33,171 nucleotides of DNA, taken from contig CAZQGO010000028.1 in the NCBI GenBank assembly GCA_964593065.1, positions 1 through 33,171 of the forward strand. Direction: 5' to 3'. Position 1 is the first letter of the stretch; each line of letters begins with the position of its first letter. Below the pieces are notes generated by a model. It was not told the DNA's origin, did no database searches, and worked only from the letters and a program-made list of their open reading frames with translations. The position numbers were made by a program, and so were the translations under genes. Of the stretch, positions 8,300-16,309 are shown piece by piece. This DNA is from CAZQGO01 sp964593065. Lineage in GTDB: Bacteria > Oederibacteriota > JAAXVQ01.

Positions 8300-9273
8300 A
8301 CCTCGCGCGACACGACGTAGGCGGCCAGGGCCTGCAGGGGCAGCGCGGCCCGGCCCAGGGGCTTTAAGGCGCGGATGCCCCGGGCCGCGAGCTGCCGGGC
8401 CCGCCGCCGCGACTCCTCGACGCCGAACAGGGCGGGATAGGTGGCCTTGCCCGCCTGCCGATCCTTGCCAACATTTTTCCCCAAGCGCGCTCTTTCCCCC
8501 ACCACGTCCAAAACGTCGTCCGTGATCTGGAAGGCCAGGCCCAAGGCCTCGCCGTAGACGGCCAGGGCCCGCTGCTGCGCGGGCGTGGCGCCGGCCAGGA
8601 GGCCCCCGAGCAGGAGCGACGCCTGCATGAGCTTGCCGGTTTTGTGCACGTGAATGAACTGCACCAGCGGCAGGGAGGCCGCCTGCCCCTCGGCTTCCAA
8701 GTCGGCCATCTGGCCGCCGACCATGCCGTGCACGCCCGCGGCGCGGGCGATGAGCTCCAGGGCCGCCAGCTGGCGTTCGGCCGCCGCGCGCCCCGGCCGC
8801 GGGCGCGCCGTCCGCAGCCGCTGCCGCAGCCCGGATCCGGCCAGTAATTCAAACGCCAGGGTGAGGAGCGCGTCTCCCGCGAGAATTGCGGCGCCCTCGC
8901 CGAAAACCTTGTGGCAGGTGGGCTGGCCGCGGCGAAAATCGTCGTCGTCCATGGCCGGGAGGTCGTCATGAATCAGGGAATAGGTATGGATGCATTCCAG
9001 GGCGCAGGCGGCGGGCAGGACCCGGTGGCGCGCCAAGCCGCAGGCCTCCGCCGCGGCCAGCACCAGGATCGGCCGCAGCCGTTTCCCCCCGGAGAACAGG
9101 CTGTGGCGCATGGCGGCCAGCAATTTCCCGGGAAAACGGCCGACCGGCGGCAGCAACCCGTGCAAGGCCGCGTCCACCTCCGTTTGGCGCGTTTTCAGGT
9201 AACCCGGCAGGTCAAATTCCGCCGGTTCAAAACAGGCTGTCTTCGGGTTTCTTTTTCGAGGCCGTGGTGTCAT
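8296..9273 (-). CDS. ispA: Polyprenyl (farnesyl/geranylgeranyl-type) diphosphate synthase
   Basis: The trans-prenyltransferase signature is complete: GGKRLRP, first aspartate-rich motif DDLPAMDDDD, HKTGKL, and second motif QITDDVLD with KNVGKD. It elongates DMAPP/IPP to C15 or longer prenyl diphosphates. The start is uncertain: the nearest ATG (9273) gives 325 residues and overlaps xseB by 47 bases, while alignment with the family would begin around FDLPGYLKTRQ, where no ATG, GTG or TTG exists in frame. The first 15-20 residues, basic and read from inside the xseB tail, may therefore not be real or may be an unusual extension. Confidence 0.92.
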   Translation of the reverse strand: MTPRPRKRNPKTACFEPAEFDLPGYLKTRQTEVDAALHGLLPPVGRFPGKLLAAMRHSLFSGGKRLRPILVLAAAEACGLARHRVLPAACALECIHTYSLIHDDLPAMDDDDFRRGQPTCHKVFGEGAAILAGDALLTLAFELLAGSGLRQRLRTARPRPGRAAAERQLAALELIARAAGVHGMVGGQMADLEAEGQAASLPLVQFIHVHKTGKLMQASLLLGGLLAGATPAQQRALAVYGEALGLAFQITDDVLDVVGERARLGKNVGKDRQAGKATYPALFGVEESRRRARQLAARGIRALKPLGRAALPLQALAAYVVSREV

Positions 9274-9694
9274 CTTCAAAAGACCGTTCTTCCGGGTCCC
9301 GGGATTCCTCCTCCCCTGGAACATCCTCCGTTTCCGCCGCATCCGTCTCGTCCGCGTCTTCATCCTCGGCTTCCTCTTCCGCGTCTTCCCCGCCGCCGGT
9401 TCCCCGGGAGGCGGCGGTTCCGGCTTCTCCGCCGGGAAAGGGGCGGGAAGAAAGCCTGCCGTTTTTGTCTTCCAGGATTTCCACCCGGCGCTCGGCCTCG
9501 CGCAGTTGCTGCGAACAATAAGCGGCCAAGCGGACGCCCTCTTCGTACATGCGCAGGGCTTTTTCCAGGGGCGCCTCGGCGTGCTCCAGCTGGGAAACGA
9601 TTTCCTCCAGGCGGTGCAAGGCCGCTTCGAAGGAGGGCGGCTCGCCGGGGTCCGCTTTCCTCTTTTTTCCCTGCGTCGTTTTCTTCGCCTGCAT
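9227..9694 (-). CDS. xseB: Exodeoxyribonuclease VII small subunit with acidic tail
   Basis: 155 residues, about twice the usual 60-85. Residues 20-77 are the recognisable XseB coiled coil (SFEAALHRLEEIVSQLE ... PLEKALRMYEEGVRL). From about residue 100 to 145 there is an Asp/Glu-rich, Thr/Ala-spaced tail of no known fold. The ATG at 9694 has GAGGAG eight bases upstream; the longer frame from 9778 overlaps xseA without a ribosome site. XseB packs on XseA in the single-strand exonuclease. The tail is expected to be disordered. Confidence 0.9.
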   Translation of the reverse strand: MQAKKTTQGKKRKADPGEPPSFEAALHRLEEIVSQLEHAEAPLEKALRMYEEGVRLAAYCSQQLREAERRVEILEDKNGRLSSRPFPGGEAGTAASRGTGGGEDAEEEAEDEDADETDAAETEDVPGEEESRDPEERSFEDDTTASKKKPEDSLF

Positions 9695-9716
9695 GGGATA
9701 TTCTCCTCGTTTCGGC

Positions 9717-10991
9717 TTACGAATCCTTCCGGCCGGCCGCCCCGCCGCGGTGCCCCGCTTCGACCGAACGCACTTCACAGGCCGCCCGGCCCCGCCGGAA
9801 GGTGATTTCCACGCCGTCTCCGCACCGAAGGTCGGCGGCGTTCTTAATTAAATCGCGTCCCGGCAGGCGGTACACCAGGGAGTAACCACGACCCAAAACC
9901 TGCAGCGGCGACAGGGCCTCCAACTCGGCCGCCAGCCCGCGCAGGCGTTCGCGGGCCAGTTGCAGCCTGCTCCGCAGCAACCCCAGCAGCGCGCCGGTCA
10001 GGTCGTCGAGGCGCTGGGCCAGGGGTTCCAGGACCCTGCGCGGACGCTGCAGCACCGCGGAGGACACCAGGCGTCCCAGGCGCTGGCGCAGGCTTTTCAG
10101 GCGCTCGGACAGGCCCGCGGCCAGAAACCGGCGCAGGCTCCGGACCCGGTCCAGCAATTCCCGGCGGTCGCGCACCACCATTTCCGCCGCGGCGGTGGGA
10201 GTCTCCGCCCGCACATCGGCCGCGAAATCCGCGATGGTGAAATCCACCTCGTGGCCCACCGCCGAAATCACGGGAATGCGGGAGGCCGCGATGGCCCGGG
10301 CCACGGCCTCCTCGTTGAAGGCCCACAGGTCCTCCAGCGAACCGCCGCCGCGGCCGCAAATGATGACGTCCCAGCCGCCGACGGCGTTGAGGCGCTCGAG
10401 CGCCCGGGCGATTTCCTCGGCCGCGCCCGCGCCCTGCACGCGCACGGGATAGACGCTGATGTCGGCCAGGGGCGAGCGCCGCCCCGTCACGTTCAGGATG
10501 TCGCGGATGGCCGCGCCCGTGGGCGAGGTCACCACGGCGATGCGGCGGGGGAACTCCGGCAACGGGCGCTTGCGCGCCGGGTCGAAGAGCCCCTCCGCGG
10601 CCAGGCGCCGCTTCAACTGTTCGAAGGCCAGCTGCAGGGCCCCCACGCCGGCGGGTTCCACGGCTTCGAGGATGAGTTGGAAATCACCGCGGGCGGTATA
10701 AATCGAAAGACGGCCGCAGGCCAAGACCTTGAGGCCGTCTTCCAGGCGGAATTTGAGGAAGCGGTTGGTCGCCTTGAACATCGCGCAGCGCAGCTGGCTG
10801 GTCGCGTCCTTGAGGGTAAAATAATAGTGGCCCGAGGAATGCGGTTTGAAGTTGGAAATTTCGCCCTCGACCCAGACGCGCGGGAAGGCCCCCTCCAGCA
10901 GTTCCCGGGCCCGGCCGACCAGCTGGGAAACCGTGAAGATTTCCCGCGCGGGCTCTCCGGCCGGAACAGCGGGGCGCGCCGCGGGGCTCAC
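9717..10991 (-). CDS. xseA: Exodeoxyribonuclease VII large subunit
   Basis: 424 residues. An N-terminal OB-fold (FTVSQLVGRARELLE ... VWVEGEISNFKPHSSGHYYFTLKD) is followed by the catalytic domain with RIAVVTSPTGAAIRD, IICGRGGGSLEDLWAFNEE and ISAVGHEVDFTIADFAADVRAETPTAAAE, then a long helical C-terminus. The GTG start overlaps the preceding lipoprotein stop (GTGA). xseB follows after 22 bases. Together they degrade single-stranded DNA to oligonucleotides. Confidence 0.97.
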   Translation of the reverse strand: MSPAARPAVPAGEPAREIFTVSQLVGRARELLEGAFPRVWVEGEISNFKPHSSGHYYFTLKDATSQLRCAMFKATNRFLKFRLEDGLKVLACGRLSIYTARGDFQLILEAVEPAGVGALQLAFEQLKRRLAAEGLFDPARKRPLPEFPRRIAVVTSPTGAAIRDILNVTGRRSPLADISVYPVRVQGAGAAEEIARALERLNAVGGWDVIICGRGGGSLEDLWAFNEEAVARAIAASRIPVISAVGHEVDFTIADFAADVRAETPTAAAEMVVRDRRELLDRVRSLRRFLAAGLSERLKSLRQRLGRLVSSAVLQRPRRVLEPLAQRLDDLTGALLGLLRSRLQLARERLRGLAAELEALSPLQVLGRGYSLVYRLPGRDLIKNAADLRCGDGVEITFRRGRAACEVRSVEAGHRGGAAGRKDS

Positions 10992-11578
10992 TTCTTTTTC
11001 AGCTTCTGCTGGGAAGCCTCAATGGCGGTTTTACTGGTGGCCGCAAACCTGCCCTTGGGCGACACCTTGACGGAATTCTTGAAGGCCTCGATGGCCTCCG
11101 GGTACTTGCCGGTCTGGTACAGGCAGTTGCCCAGCGCGTAGTAATCCTCGCCCATCACGAGCCACTTCTGGTCCGTGTCCGGGGCCTCCCCGTCCAATTC
11201 CACCAGGCGGCTGAAATAGTTCGCGGCCTTGGCGTAATTCTTCTGTTCGAGGAAATAATTGGCCAGTTTGTGGCAAATGCCCAGTTCGGCCGGATCCAGG
11301 GCAAACCCCTGCTCGTAGTACTTGACGGCGCCGTCCAGGCTGTCTCCCATTTCCAGCTGTCCCCCGTAATAGTACAGGGCGTTCTTGAGGTTCTGGCGGA
11401 TGGAGTCCAGATTTTTGGGATCCCGGTCCACCGCGCGCTGATAGGCTTCGGCGGCTTCTTTCCATTGCTTGTTTTTGTAGAAAAGGTTGCCCCGCCGGAT
11501 ATCGGGATCTTCGCCCGAGCACCCGGCCATGACCACGACCATGGAAACCAGCACCAACAACCCCATCGCTTTGCGCAT
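10988..11578 (-). CDS. TPR-repeat lipoprotein
   Basis: 196 residues. The N-terminus is a lipoprotein signal: MRKAMG, a hydrophobic stretch, and lipobox VMAGC with Cys20. The remainder is TPR-like helical repeats: GNLFYKNKQWKEAAEAYQRAVDRDP, DGAVKYYEQGFALDP, KLANYFLEQKNYAKAANYF and LGNCLYQTGKYPEAIEAFKNSV. AAGGAGGTG lies just before the ATG. It is likely membrane-anchored and protein-binding. It recalls outer-membrane assembly TPR lipoproteins but nothing specific allows a name. Its stop overlaps the xseA GTG. Confidence 0.85.
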   Translation of the reverse strand: MRKAMGLLVLVSMVVVMAGCSGEDPDIRRGNLFYKNKQWKEAAEAYQRAVDRDPKNLDSIRQNLKNALYYYGGQLEMGDSLDGAVKYYEQGFALDPAELGICHKLANYFLEQKNYAKAANYFSRLVELDGEAPDTDQKWLVMGEDYYALGNCLYQTGKYPEAIEAFKNSVKVSPKGRFAATSKTAIEASQQKLKKK

Positions 11579-11632
11579 GCCAGCACCTCCTTGGTATTTT
11601 CGCGCCGGTCTCGACGGCCGGCGGACCCGAGG

Positions 11633-12433
11633 TCAGGCTCCGCTCTCGGGCCGCGTCACCCGCACTTCTTCGCCGGTCCGCAGGACGTGGGCCCAACCCT
11701 CGGCCTCGCGCGCAATGTCCCCGGCGTACTCGGGTTTCAGGTGGTAGAGATAAAGCGGAACGGGCCGTGACAGTCCGATTTTGGCCACTTCCCGCCGGAC
11801 GTCTTCCGTGTTCAGGTGGCGGGTCAGGGCGGACAACTCGCTCTGGGCGGCCGGGAACGAGGTTTCCAGGAAAATCGCCCGCAGGTCGGAAAAGTGACGC
11901 AGGCGCTGCCACAACGCTTCGGTGGGTCCCGTGTCCCCCGAGAACACCACGCTGCCGGCCGCGTTCCGGAGAATGTAGGCCACCGCCGGGACCGAATGTT
12001 CCACCCGCACGGCTTCCACGGTGAAATCCCCGGCGGAAAAAGGCTGGCCGGGCGTGATCGGCCGCAGGTTGGCGATGGGGGCCTCCGGCGTCGGCAGGCG
12101 GGTGAAATCCGGCCAGATGGCGCCGTTGAAAATATGGCGGCGCAGGGACTCCATGACTTCCGGCAGGCAGTAGATGTTCACGCTTCCGGGAACCCGTCCG
12201 ATCAGGTTGTCCAGCAGAAAGGGCAGGGCGTGGTGATGATCGAGGTGGCCGTGGGTCAGGAGCACATGCCGGATCTGCCGCTGTTCGTCCAGGGTCAACT
12301 GCAGGCCGATGGTGCCGGCGTCGAGCAGCACCTCGCGGCCCAGCAGGAAACCGGTTAAATCCTGGCCGGGCGACTGTCCGCCGCCGGCGCCCAGCACACG
12401 GATGGTGAACGTGGCCCCGGTTTCCCCGCTCAC
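11633..12433 (-). CDS. Metallo-beta-lactamase-fold hydrolase, class-II cyclic nucleotide phosphodiesterase-like
   Basis: 266 residues. Residues 60-67 read THGHLDHH, the HxHxDH zinc motif in the HxHLDH form used by class-II cAMP phosphodiesterases (CpdP/PDE1). Further metal ligands are plausible in VEHSVPAVAY and VFSGDTGPT, the latter being the bridging Asp. An RNase Z-type or other MBL phosphodiesterase is the alternative. It begins with GTG overlapping the stop of the Crp/Fnr gene (GTGA), so the two are coupled. This pairing supports cyclic-nucleotide hydrolysis, but that is inference. Confidence 0.78.
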   Translation of the reverse strand: MSGETGATFTIRVLGAGGGQSPGQDLTGFLLGREVLLDAGTIGLQLTLDEQRQIRHVLLTHGHLDHHHALPFLLDNLIGRVPGSVNIYCLPEVMESLRRHIFNGAIWPDFTRLPTPEAPIANLRPITPGQPFSAGDFTVEAVRVEHSVPAVAYILRNAAGSVVFSGDTGPTEALWQRLRHFSDLRAIFLETSFPAAQSELSALTRHLNTEDVRREVAKIGLSRPVPLYLYHLKPEYAGDIAREAEGWAHVLRTGEEVRVTRPESGA

Positions 12434-13089
12434 AGTTCGAATTCCTCTTTCATCTCGAGGTATTTGGCGAATTTCTCCAGGTTGTCCAGGGATTGGATGG
12501 TGATCTGGTTGCCCACCACGCTGATGATCTTGGCGCGTTCCAGCTTCAGGAGGATCTCCTTGACCTTGTTGAGGTCCTGGGACAAGCCGACCATGTTCGC
12601 CAGCTCCTGGGGGGAGAGGTTGATGTCGAGCACGAAGCCTTTCTCGGTCTGGCGGCCGTGCTTGTGCCCCAGCAGGATCAGCATGTTCGCCACGCGCCGG
12701 TTGTGGTCCTTGAGCATGAGGTTGGCGATTTGCTTGTTGGCTTCGCGCAGCCGCGAGCTCATGTTGCGCAGGATTTTCTGGACGATGTGCGCGTTGGTCT
12801 GCATGGTGGATTCGAAGCGTTCCTGGTTTAAGACGATCAGCTTGGTGTCGGACTGGGCAAAGGCGGAGGCCGAGCGGGGTTCCTTGTCGATCACGGCCAT
12901 TTCGCCGAAAAAGTCCCCGTCGGACAGGATCACGAGGGTCTTTTCGCCGTCGCTGGTCTTTTTGGTGATTTTCACCTGCCCGGACTGGATGATGTACATC
13001 TCCTCCCCGATTTCACCCTCGGTGAAAATCTTGGCTCCCGCGGGGTAGGATTTGCCGTACCGGTCGAAAATTTCTTCCTGGGTCGTCAT
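12430..13089 (-). CDS. Crp/Fnr-family transcription regulator
   Basis: 219 residues. The cyclic-nucleotide-binding beta-roll is at 10-95, with FGEMAVIDKEPRSASA (61-76) keeping the Glu and Arg that contact cAMP in Crp. A long dimer helix follows (97-135) and then a winged helix-turn-helix (NLSPQELANMVGLSQDLNKVKEILLKLE, about 157-184). The recognition helix lacks the usual R-E-[TV]-[VS]-R pattern, so the DNA site may differ from Crp or Fnr boxes. No Fnr-type Cys cluster is present. ATG at 13089 with GGAGG nine bases upstream; the TTG at 13098 is less likely. It follows rpsA by 21 bases. Confidence 0.9.
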   Translation of the reverse strand: MTTQEEIFDRYGKSYPAGAKIFTEGEIGEEMYIIQSGQVKITKKTSDGEKTLVILSDGDFFGEMAVIDKEPRSASAFAQSDTKLIVLNQERFESTMQTNAHIVQKILRNMSSRLREANKQIANLMLKDHNRRVANMLILLGHKHGRQTEKGFVLDINLSPQELANMVGLSQDLNKVKEILLKLERAKIISVVGNQITIQSLDNLEKFAKYLEMKEEFEL

Positions 13090-13110
13090 CGCCGCCAACC
13101 TCCTCCAGAA

Positions 13111-15201
13111 TTAAGCCCGCTCGTCTGTTTCGTTGCTGACGCGCTTCTTCAATTCCTCCAGGTCCACGCCCGACAACTCGGCCAAGGAGACGCCCCGCCG
13201 GGCGTTCGGGGTCATGTATTTCTGCAGCTCAGCGGCTTCCTGGTCCTCTTCCAATTCCCGGACCGACAAGGCGATTTTATGCTCCGGCCCGCTGACGCGC
13301 ACGACCTTGGCCCGCACCTGGCTGCCCACGGCCGGAAGCTCGGCCGGCTTGTGATCCTTGCCCTGCGCCAGCTGGGACATGTGGATCAGCCCGTCGATTC
13401 CAGGCTCCAGCTGGACGAAAACCCCGATCTTGCTATGGCGCAGCACCTTGACTTCCACCTTGCTTCCCACCGCGTATTTCCGGACGGCCGCCTCCCAGGG
13501 GTCGGCGCCGAGCTGTTTGAGGCCCAGGGAGATTTTCTTCCGCTCCGGATGGATCTCCAGAATTTTAACCTGGATCGTGTCGCCCCGTTTGAGGACCTCC
13601 GCCGGCTGCCGGATCGAGCCGTCCCAGCTCAGGTCGGAAACGTGCAGCAGGCCGGTCACGCCGTCGGCGACCTCCACGAAGGCGCCGTAGCTGGTCAAGG
13701 ACTTGACCTGCCCGGTCACCGTTTCGCCCGCGTGGTGGCTTTCGGTGAACATGACGAAGGGGTCGGGTTCGGTCTGTTTCAGCCCCAGGGTGATTTTCTT
13801 GGCTGCCGCGTCCACGGCCAGGATCCTGACCTGAACGGTGTCGCCCGTCTTGAGGATCTCGTTGGCATGCCGGACGCGCCGGGTCCAGGACATCTCCGAA
13901 ATGGGCAGCAGACCCTCCACGCCTTCCTCCAGGCGCAGGAAGGCGCCGAAATCCGTGAGCGAGACCGCCTCGGCCTCCACCAGGCTTCCGAGCGGGTATT
14001 TCGCCGCCACGTTGCTCCAGGGGTCCTCGCTTTTCTGCTTCAGTCCCAGGGCCACGCGTTTGCTCGCCGGGTCCACGGAGAGAACCAGGGCCTCGATCTC
14101 CTGGCCCACCTGCACGACCTGCCGGGGGTGGGTGACGCGGGACCAGGACATGTCCTCCACCCGGAGCAGCCCGTCGAGTCCCCCCAGGTCCACGAATGCG
14201 CCGAAGCGGGCCAGGCTCTTGACCACGCCTCGGACCAAGCGCCCCGGGGTCAGTTGCGACAGGGCGTGCGCCCGCTGGTGACTGCGTTCGGCGAGCAGCT
14301 GGTTCCGCCGCGAGACCACGACGTTGCCGCGCTCCCGGTTCATTTTCAATACCTTGAAGGTGTGGCGCCGGTGGAGATACTCGGACGGGTCGTTCACGTG
14401 ACGGAGGTCCAGGTGGGAAGCCGGCAGGAAGGCCCGCAAGCCGTCCAAGTCGACCAAAAACCCGCCCTTGCACTTGTCGTACAGCAAGCCTTCCACGCCC
14501 GTGTTGTTGGCCAGGGCGTTGTTGACCCGTTCCCAGGCCAGCAGGCGGTCGACTTCCCTTTTGGAGAAAACCATCAAGCCGTCGCGGTTCTCCTTGCGTT
14601 TCAGGAGCACCGCCACTTCGGCGCCGACCTCGGCGGTCAGGTTGCCGGCGGCGTCGAGAAACTCCTCGCGCGGGATAATCCCTTCGGATTTGTAGCCCAC
14701 GTCCACAATCACCCCGTCCGAATCCACGCGCAGGATTTTCCCCTGCACGATCTCGCCGGGGGCAATGCCCTTATCCAGCGCCTCTTCCAGGGCCTGGGCG
14801 AAATTTTCCTGATATTCCTCCTCGCCCTCGAAGGACGCCGCCGGCGCGGGCTCCGGGGCGGATTCCGGCGCGGGTTCCGGGCCGGCTTCCGGCGCGGGTT
14901 CCGGGCCGGCTTCCGGCGCGGGTTCCGGGCCGGCTTCCGGCGCGGGTTGGGACGCTTCCGCGGTTTCGGCCGCAAGCGCGTCCGGCGGGGTTTCCGTATC
15001 CGTGGTCGCCAAGAAATCCTCCTCCGGCTCGTTCCAGGGCGTGCCGGGACCAATCGCCAAATGTTCCGGTGGAACCCGCGGCGCGCTCAAGGGGGTGACA
15101 CTGTCGTCTTTCAGGGGCGTACCCGTGCCGATTTCCTTCTGTCCGGGAGTCCGGGACTTTTCCTCGTCGTTACTGTCTTCCGAATCCGCTGCGTACACCA
15201 T
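13111..15201 (-). CDS. rpsA: 30S ribosomal protein S1, six S1 domains, extended N-terminus
   Basis: 696 residues, longer than the usual 400-580. Six S1 RNA-binding domains lie at about 147-215, 232-300, 318-388, 404-475, 490-562 and 576-656; domains 3-6 carry the repeated FGAFV/L ... GLLP/H.S(E/D)MSW pattern. The first roughly 145 residues are low-complexity and acidic, with four copies of an eight-residue PEPAPEAG-like unit at 86-120. The ATG at 15201 has GGAGG nine bases upstream; a longer frame from 15297 lacks such a site. S1 recruits mRNA to the ribosome. The identity is secure; the role of the extension is unknown. Confidence 0.93.
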   Translation of the reverse strand: MVYAADSEDSNDEEKSRTPGQKEIGTGTPLKDDSVTPLSAPRVPPEHLAIGPGTPWNEPEEDFLATTDTETPPDALAAETAEASQPAPEAGPEPAPEAGPEPAPEAGPEPAPESAPEPAPAASFEGEEEYQENFAQALEEALDKGIAPGEIVQGKILRVDSDGVIVDVGYKSEGIIPREEFLDAAGNLTAEVGAEVAVLLKRKENRDGLMVFSKREVDRLLAWERVNNALANNTGVEGLLYDKCKGGFLVDLDGLRAFLPASHLDLRHVNDPSEYLHRRHTFKVLKMNRERGNVVVSRRNQLLAERSHQRAHALSQLTPGRLVRGVVKSLARFGAFVDLGGLDGLLRVEDMSWSRVTHPRQVVQVGQEIEALVLSVDPASKRVALGLKQKSEDPWSNVAAKYPLGSLVEAEAVSLTDFGAFLRLEEGVEGLLPISEMSWTRRVRHANEILKTGDTVQVRILAVDAAAKKITLGLKQTEPDPFVMFTESHHAGETVTGQVKSLTSYGAFVEVADGVTGLLHVSDLSWDGSIRQPAEVLKRGDTIQVKILEIHPERKKISLGLKQLGADPWEAAVRKYAVGSKVEVKVLRHSKIGVFVQLEPGIDGLIHMSQLAQGKDHKPAELPAVGSQVRAKVVRVSGPEHKIALSVRELEEDQEAAELQKYMTPNARRGVSLAELSGVDLEELKKRVSNETDERA
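14846..14941 (-). repeat. 24-bp tandem repeat inside rpsA
   Basis: Four consecutive 24-bp units; three (14870-14941) are identical and the first (14846-14869) is diverged at a few bases. Each encodes eight residues of the type APEAGPEP, so copy-number change keeps the frame. The near-identity suggests recent expansion or slippage. Confidence 0.9.
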
Positions 15202-15245
15202 TGCCACCAGCCTCCACCCTGCCAGTTCATTGCACCCGGGCCAAT

Positions 15246-15435
15246 CGGAGCTTTCCGGGGAACCGCGGGTTCCCCATGCCGCTGTCGCTTCGCTCACCAG
15301 CGGGGAGAACCGCCCGCTGGCACTCGCCGAGCGTCAGGACCTTTCGGCCCGCGGACAGCCCGCATGGAATCAGGGGAATGTTCCCCTGACCACCCCCGCC
15401 CCCTGCAGGGGCGCGCCGCTGCGTCCTGCTTTCCT
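15246..15435. repeat. Five-hairpin intergenic repeat, copy A
   Basis: This fills most of the 262-base gap between ispH and rpsA. Plus-strand stems in order: GGGGAACC/GGTTCCCC (15257-15275), CCAGCGGG/CCCGCTGG (15297-15320), GCCGAG/TTCGGC (15326-15348, one G-T pair), TCAGGGGAA/TTCCCCTGA (15370-15389), and CCCCTG/CAGGGG (15400-15411). The same series in the same orientation recurs at 27922-28157. No transposase, terminal repeat or target duplication is visible. The remaining bases of the gap are the rpsA ribosome site and short unassigned sequence. Confidence 0.8.
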
Positions 15436-15463
15436 GGCTCAGGGAATGGAAATGCAGGTACGG

Positions 15464-16309
15464 TCACAGCCGCCCGCCGTGGGCGACCAGAGCCTCGACG
15501 ATTTCCTGAATCATCCAGTCCGGAGTCGAGGTCCCGGCCGTGACGCCAACCGTGCCCACGCCTTGCAGCCAGGCCGCTTCGATTTCCCGGGCGGTCTCGA
15601 TGTGCCAGGTCGGAACCCCGGCTTCCCGGCAGATTTCCGCCAGACGGTTCGTGTTGGCGCTGTTGCGGCCGCCGACCACCAGCATCAGATCAACCCGCTT
15701 GGCCAGCGCGCGCGTCTCTTTCTGCAAGTGCGTCGTGGCATTGCAGATGGTATTGAATATTTTCAGCGTGTGGGTGCGCGTCAACAGCGCGCTCGTCACT
15801 TGCTGCAGGTTTTCCAGGCTTTGCGTGGTCTGGGAAACGACCCCATAGCGCCGCCGCACCGGCAGCTCCAGGGCCTGCCGGGCGCTGGCAACGACCACGG
15901 CCTTGCCCTCGACCGTACCCATGATCCCCTCGACCTCGGGGTGAGAGGGATCCCCCACGAGCACCAGGTCATAGTTGTCGTGCAGCAGTTCCAGGGCCAG
16001 CCGCTGCACGCGCTGGACGAAGGGGCAGGTCGCGTCAATGACGGTCAACCCGCGCCGTTTCGCCTCCAGCAGCGTCTGGGGTGAAACGCCGTGGGAACGA
16101 ACGATTATAACACCCTCCCCTATCTCGCTCAAGTTTTTAACCGCCTTCACGCCGGCTTTTTCCAATTGCTCCACGACTTGCGGATTGTGGATGATGGGAC
16201 CCAGCGTGTAGACCGGCACCCGGGCCTGGGTGGCGGTCTCGAAAGCCTTCTGGATGGCGGCCTTGACCCCGAAGCAATGTCCGGCCTGCTGGGCGACTTC
16301 AATCTTCAC
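15464..16309 (-). CDS. ispH: 4-hydroxy-3-methylbut-2-enyl diphosphate reductase
   Basis: 281 residues. It makes IPP and DMAPP in the last MEP step using a [4Fe-4S] cluster. The three cluster cysteines are C12 (AGHCFGVKAAI), C95 (DATCPFV) and C189 (FNTICNAT); also seen are RSHGV, the SQTTQ segment, GGRNSANT and TAGTSTPDW. The start is GTG with GAGG nine bases upstream, overlapping plsC by 11 bases. It precedes rpsA, as in many bacteria where the two are adjacent or fused, but here they are separate genes split by the hairpin repeat. Confidence 0.96.
   Translation of the reverse strand: MKIEVAQQAGHCFGVKAAIQKAFETATQARVPVYTLGPIIHNPQVVEQLEKAGVKAVKNLSEIGEGVIIVRSHGVSPQTLLEAKRRGLTVIDATCPFVQRVQRLALELLHDNYDLVLVGDPSHPEVEGIMGTVEGKAVVVASARQALELPVRRRYGVVSQTTQSLENLQQVTSALLTRTHTLKIFNTICNATTHLQKETRALAKRVDLMLVVGGRNSANTNRLAEICREAGVPTWHIETAREIEAAWLQGVGTVGVTAGTSTPDWMIQEIVEALVAHGGRL

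Noticed and set aside
10988..11578. Naming the TPR lipoprotein BamD
   Set aside because: The lipobox and TPRs fit many lipoproteins, it is shorter than BamD, and no BamD-specific motif or neighbour is present.
11590..11632. CGCCGG/CCGGCG hairpin between the phosphodiesterase-like gene and the TPR lipoprotein as a terminator
   Set aside because: The stem is only 6 bp and is followed by CGAAAAT rather than a T-run on the transcribed strand.
14846..14941. Possible CRISPR-like repeats
   Set aside because: The 24-bp units are directly tandem with no spacers and are read in frame within rpsA.
13279..15543. 754-codon open frame on the plus strand opposite rpsA
   Set aside because: It is a shadow caused by GC-rich codon bias; it spans the intergenic repeat, lacks a ribosome site and resembles no family, while the opposite strand encodes a full S1 protein.
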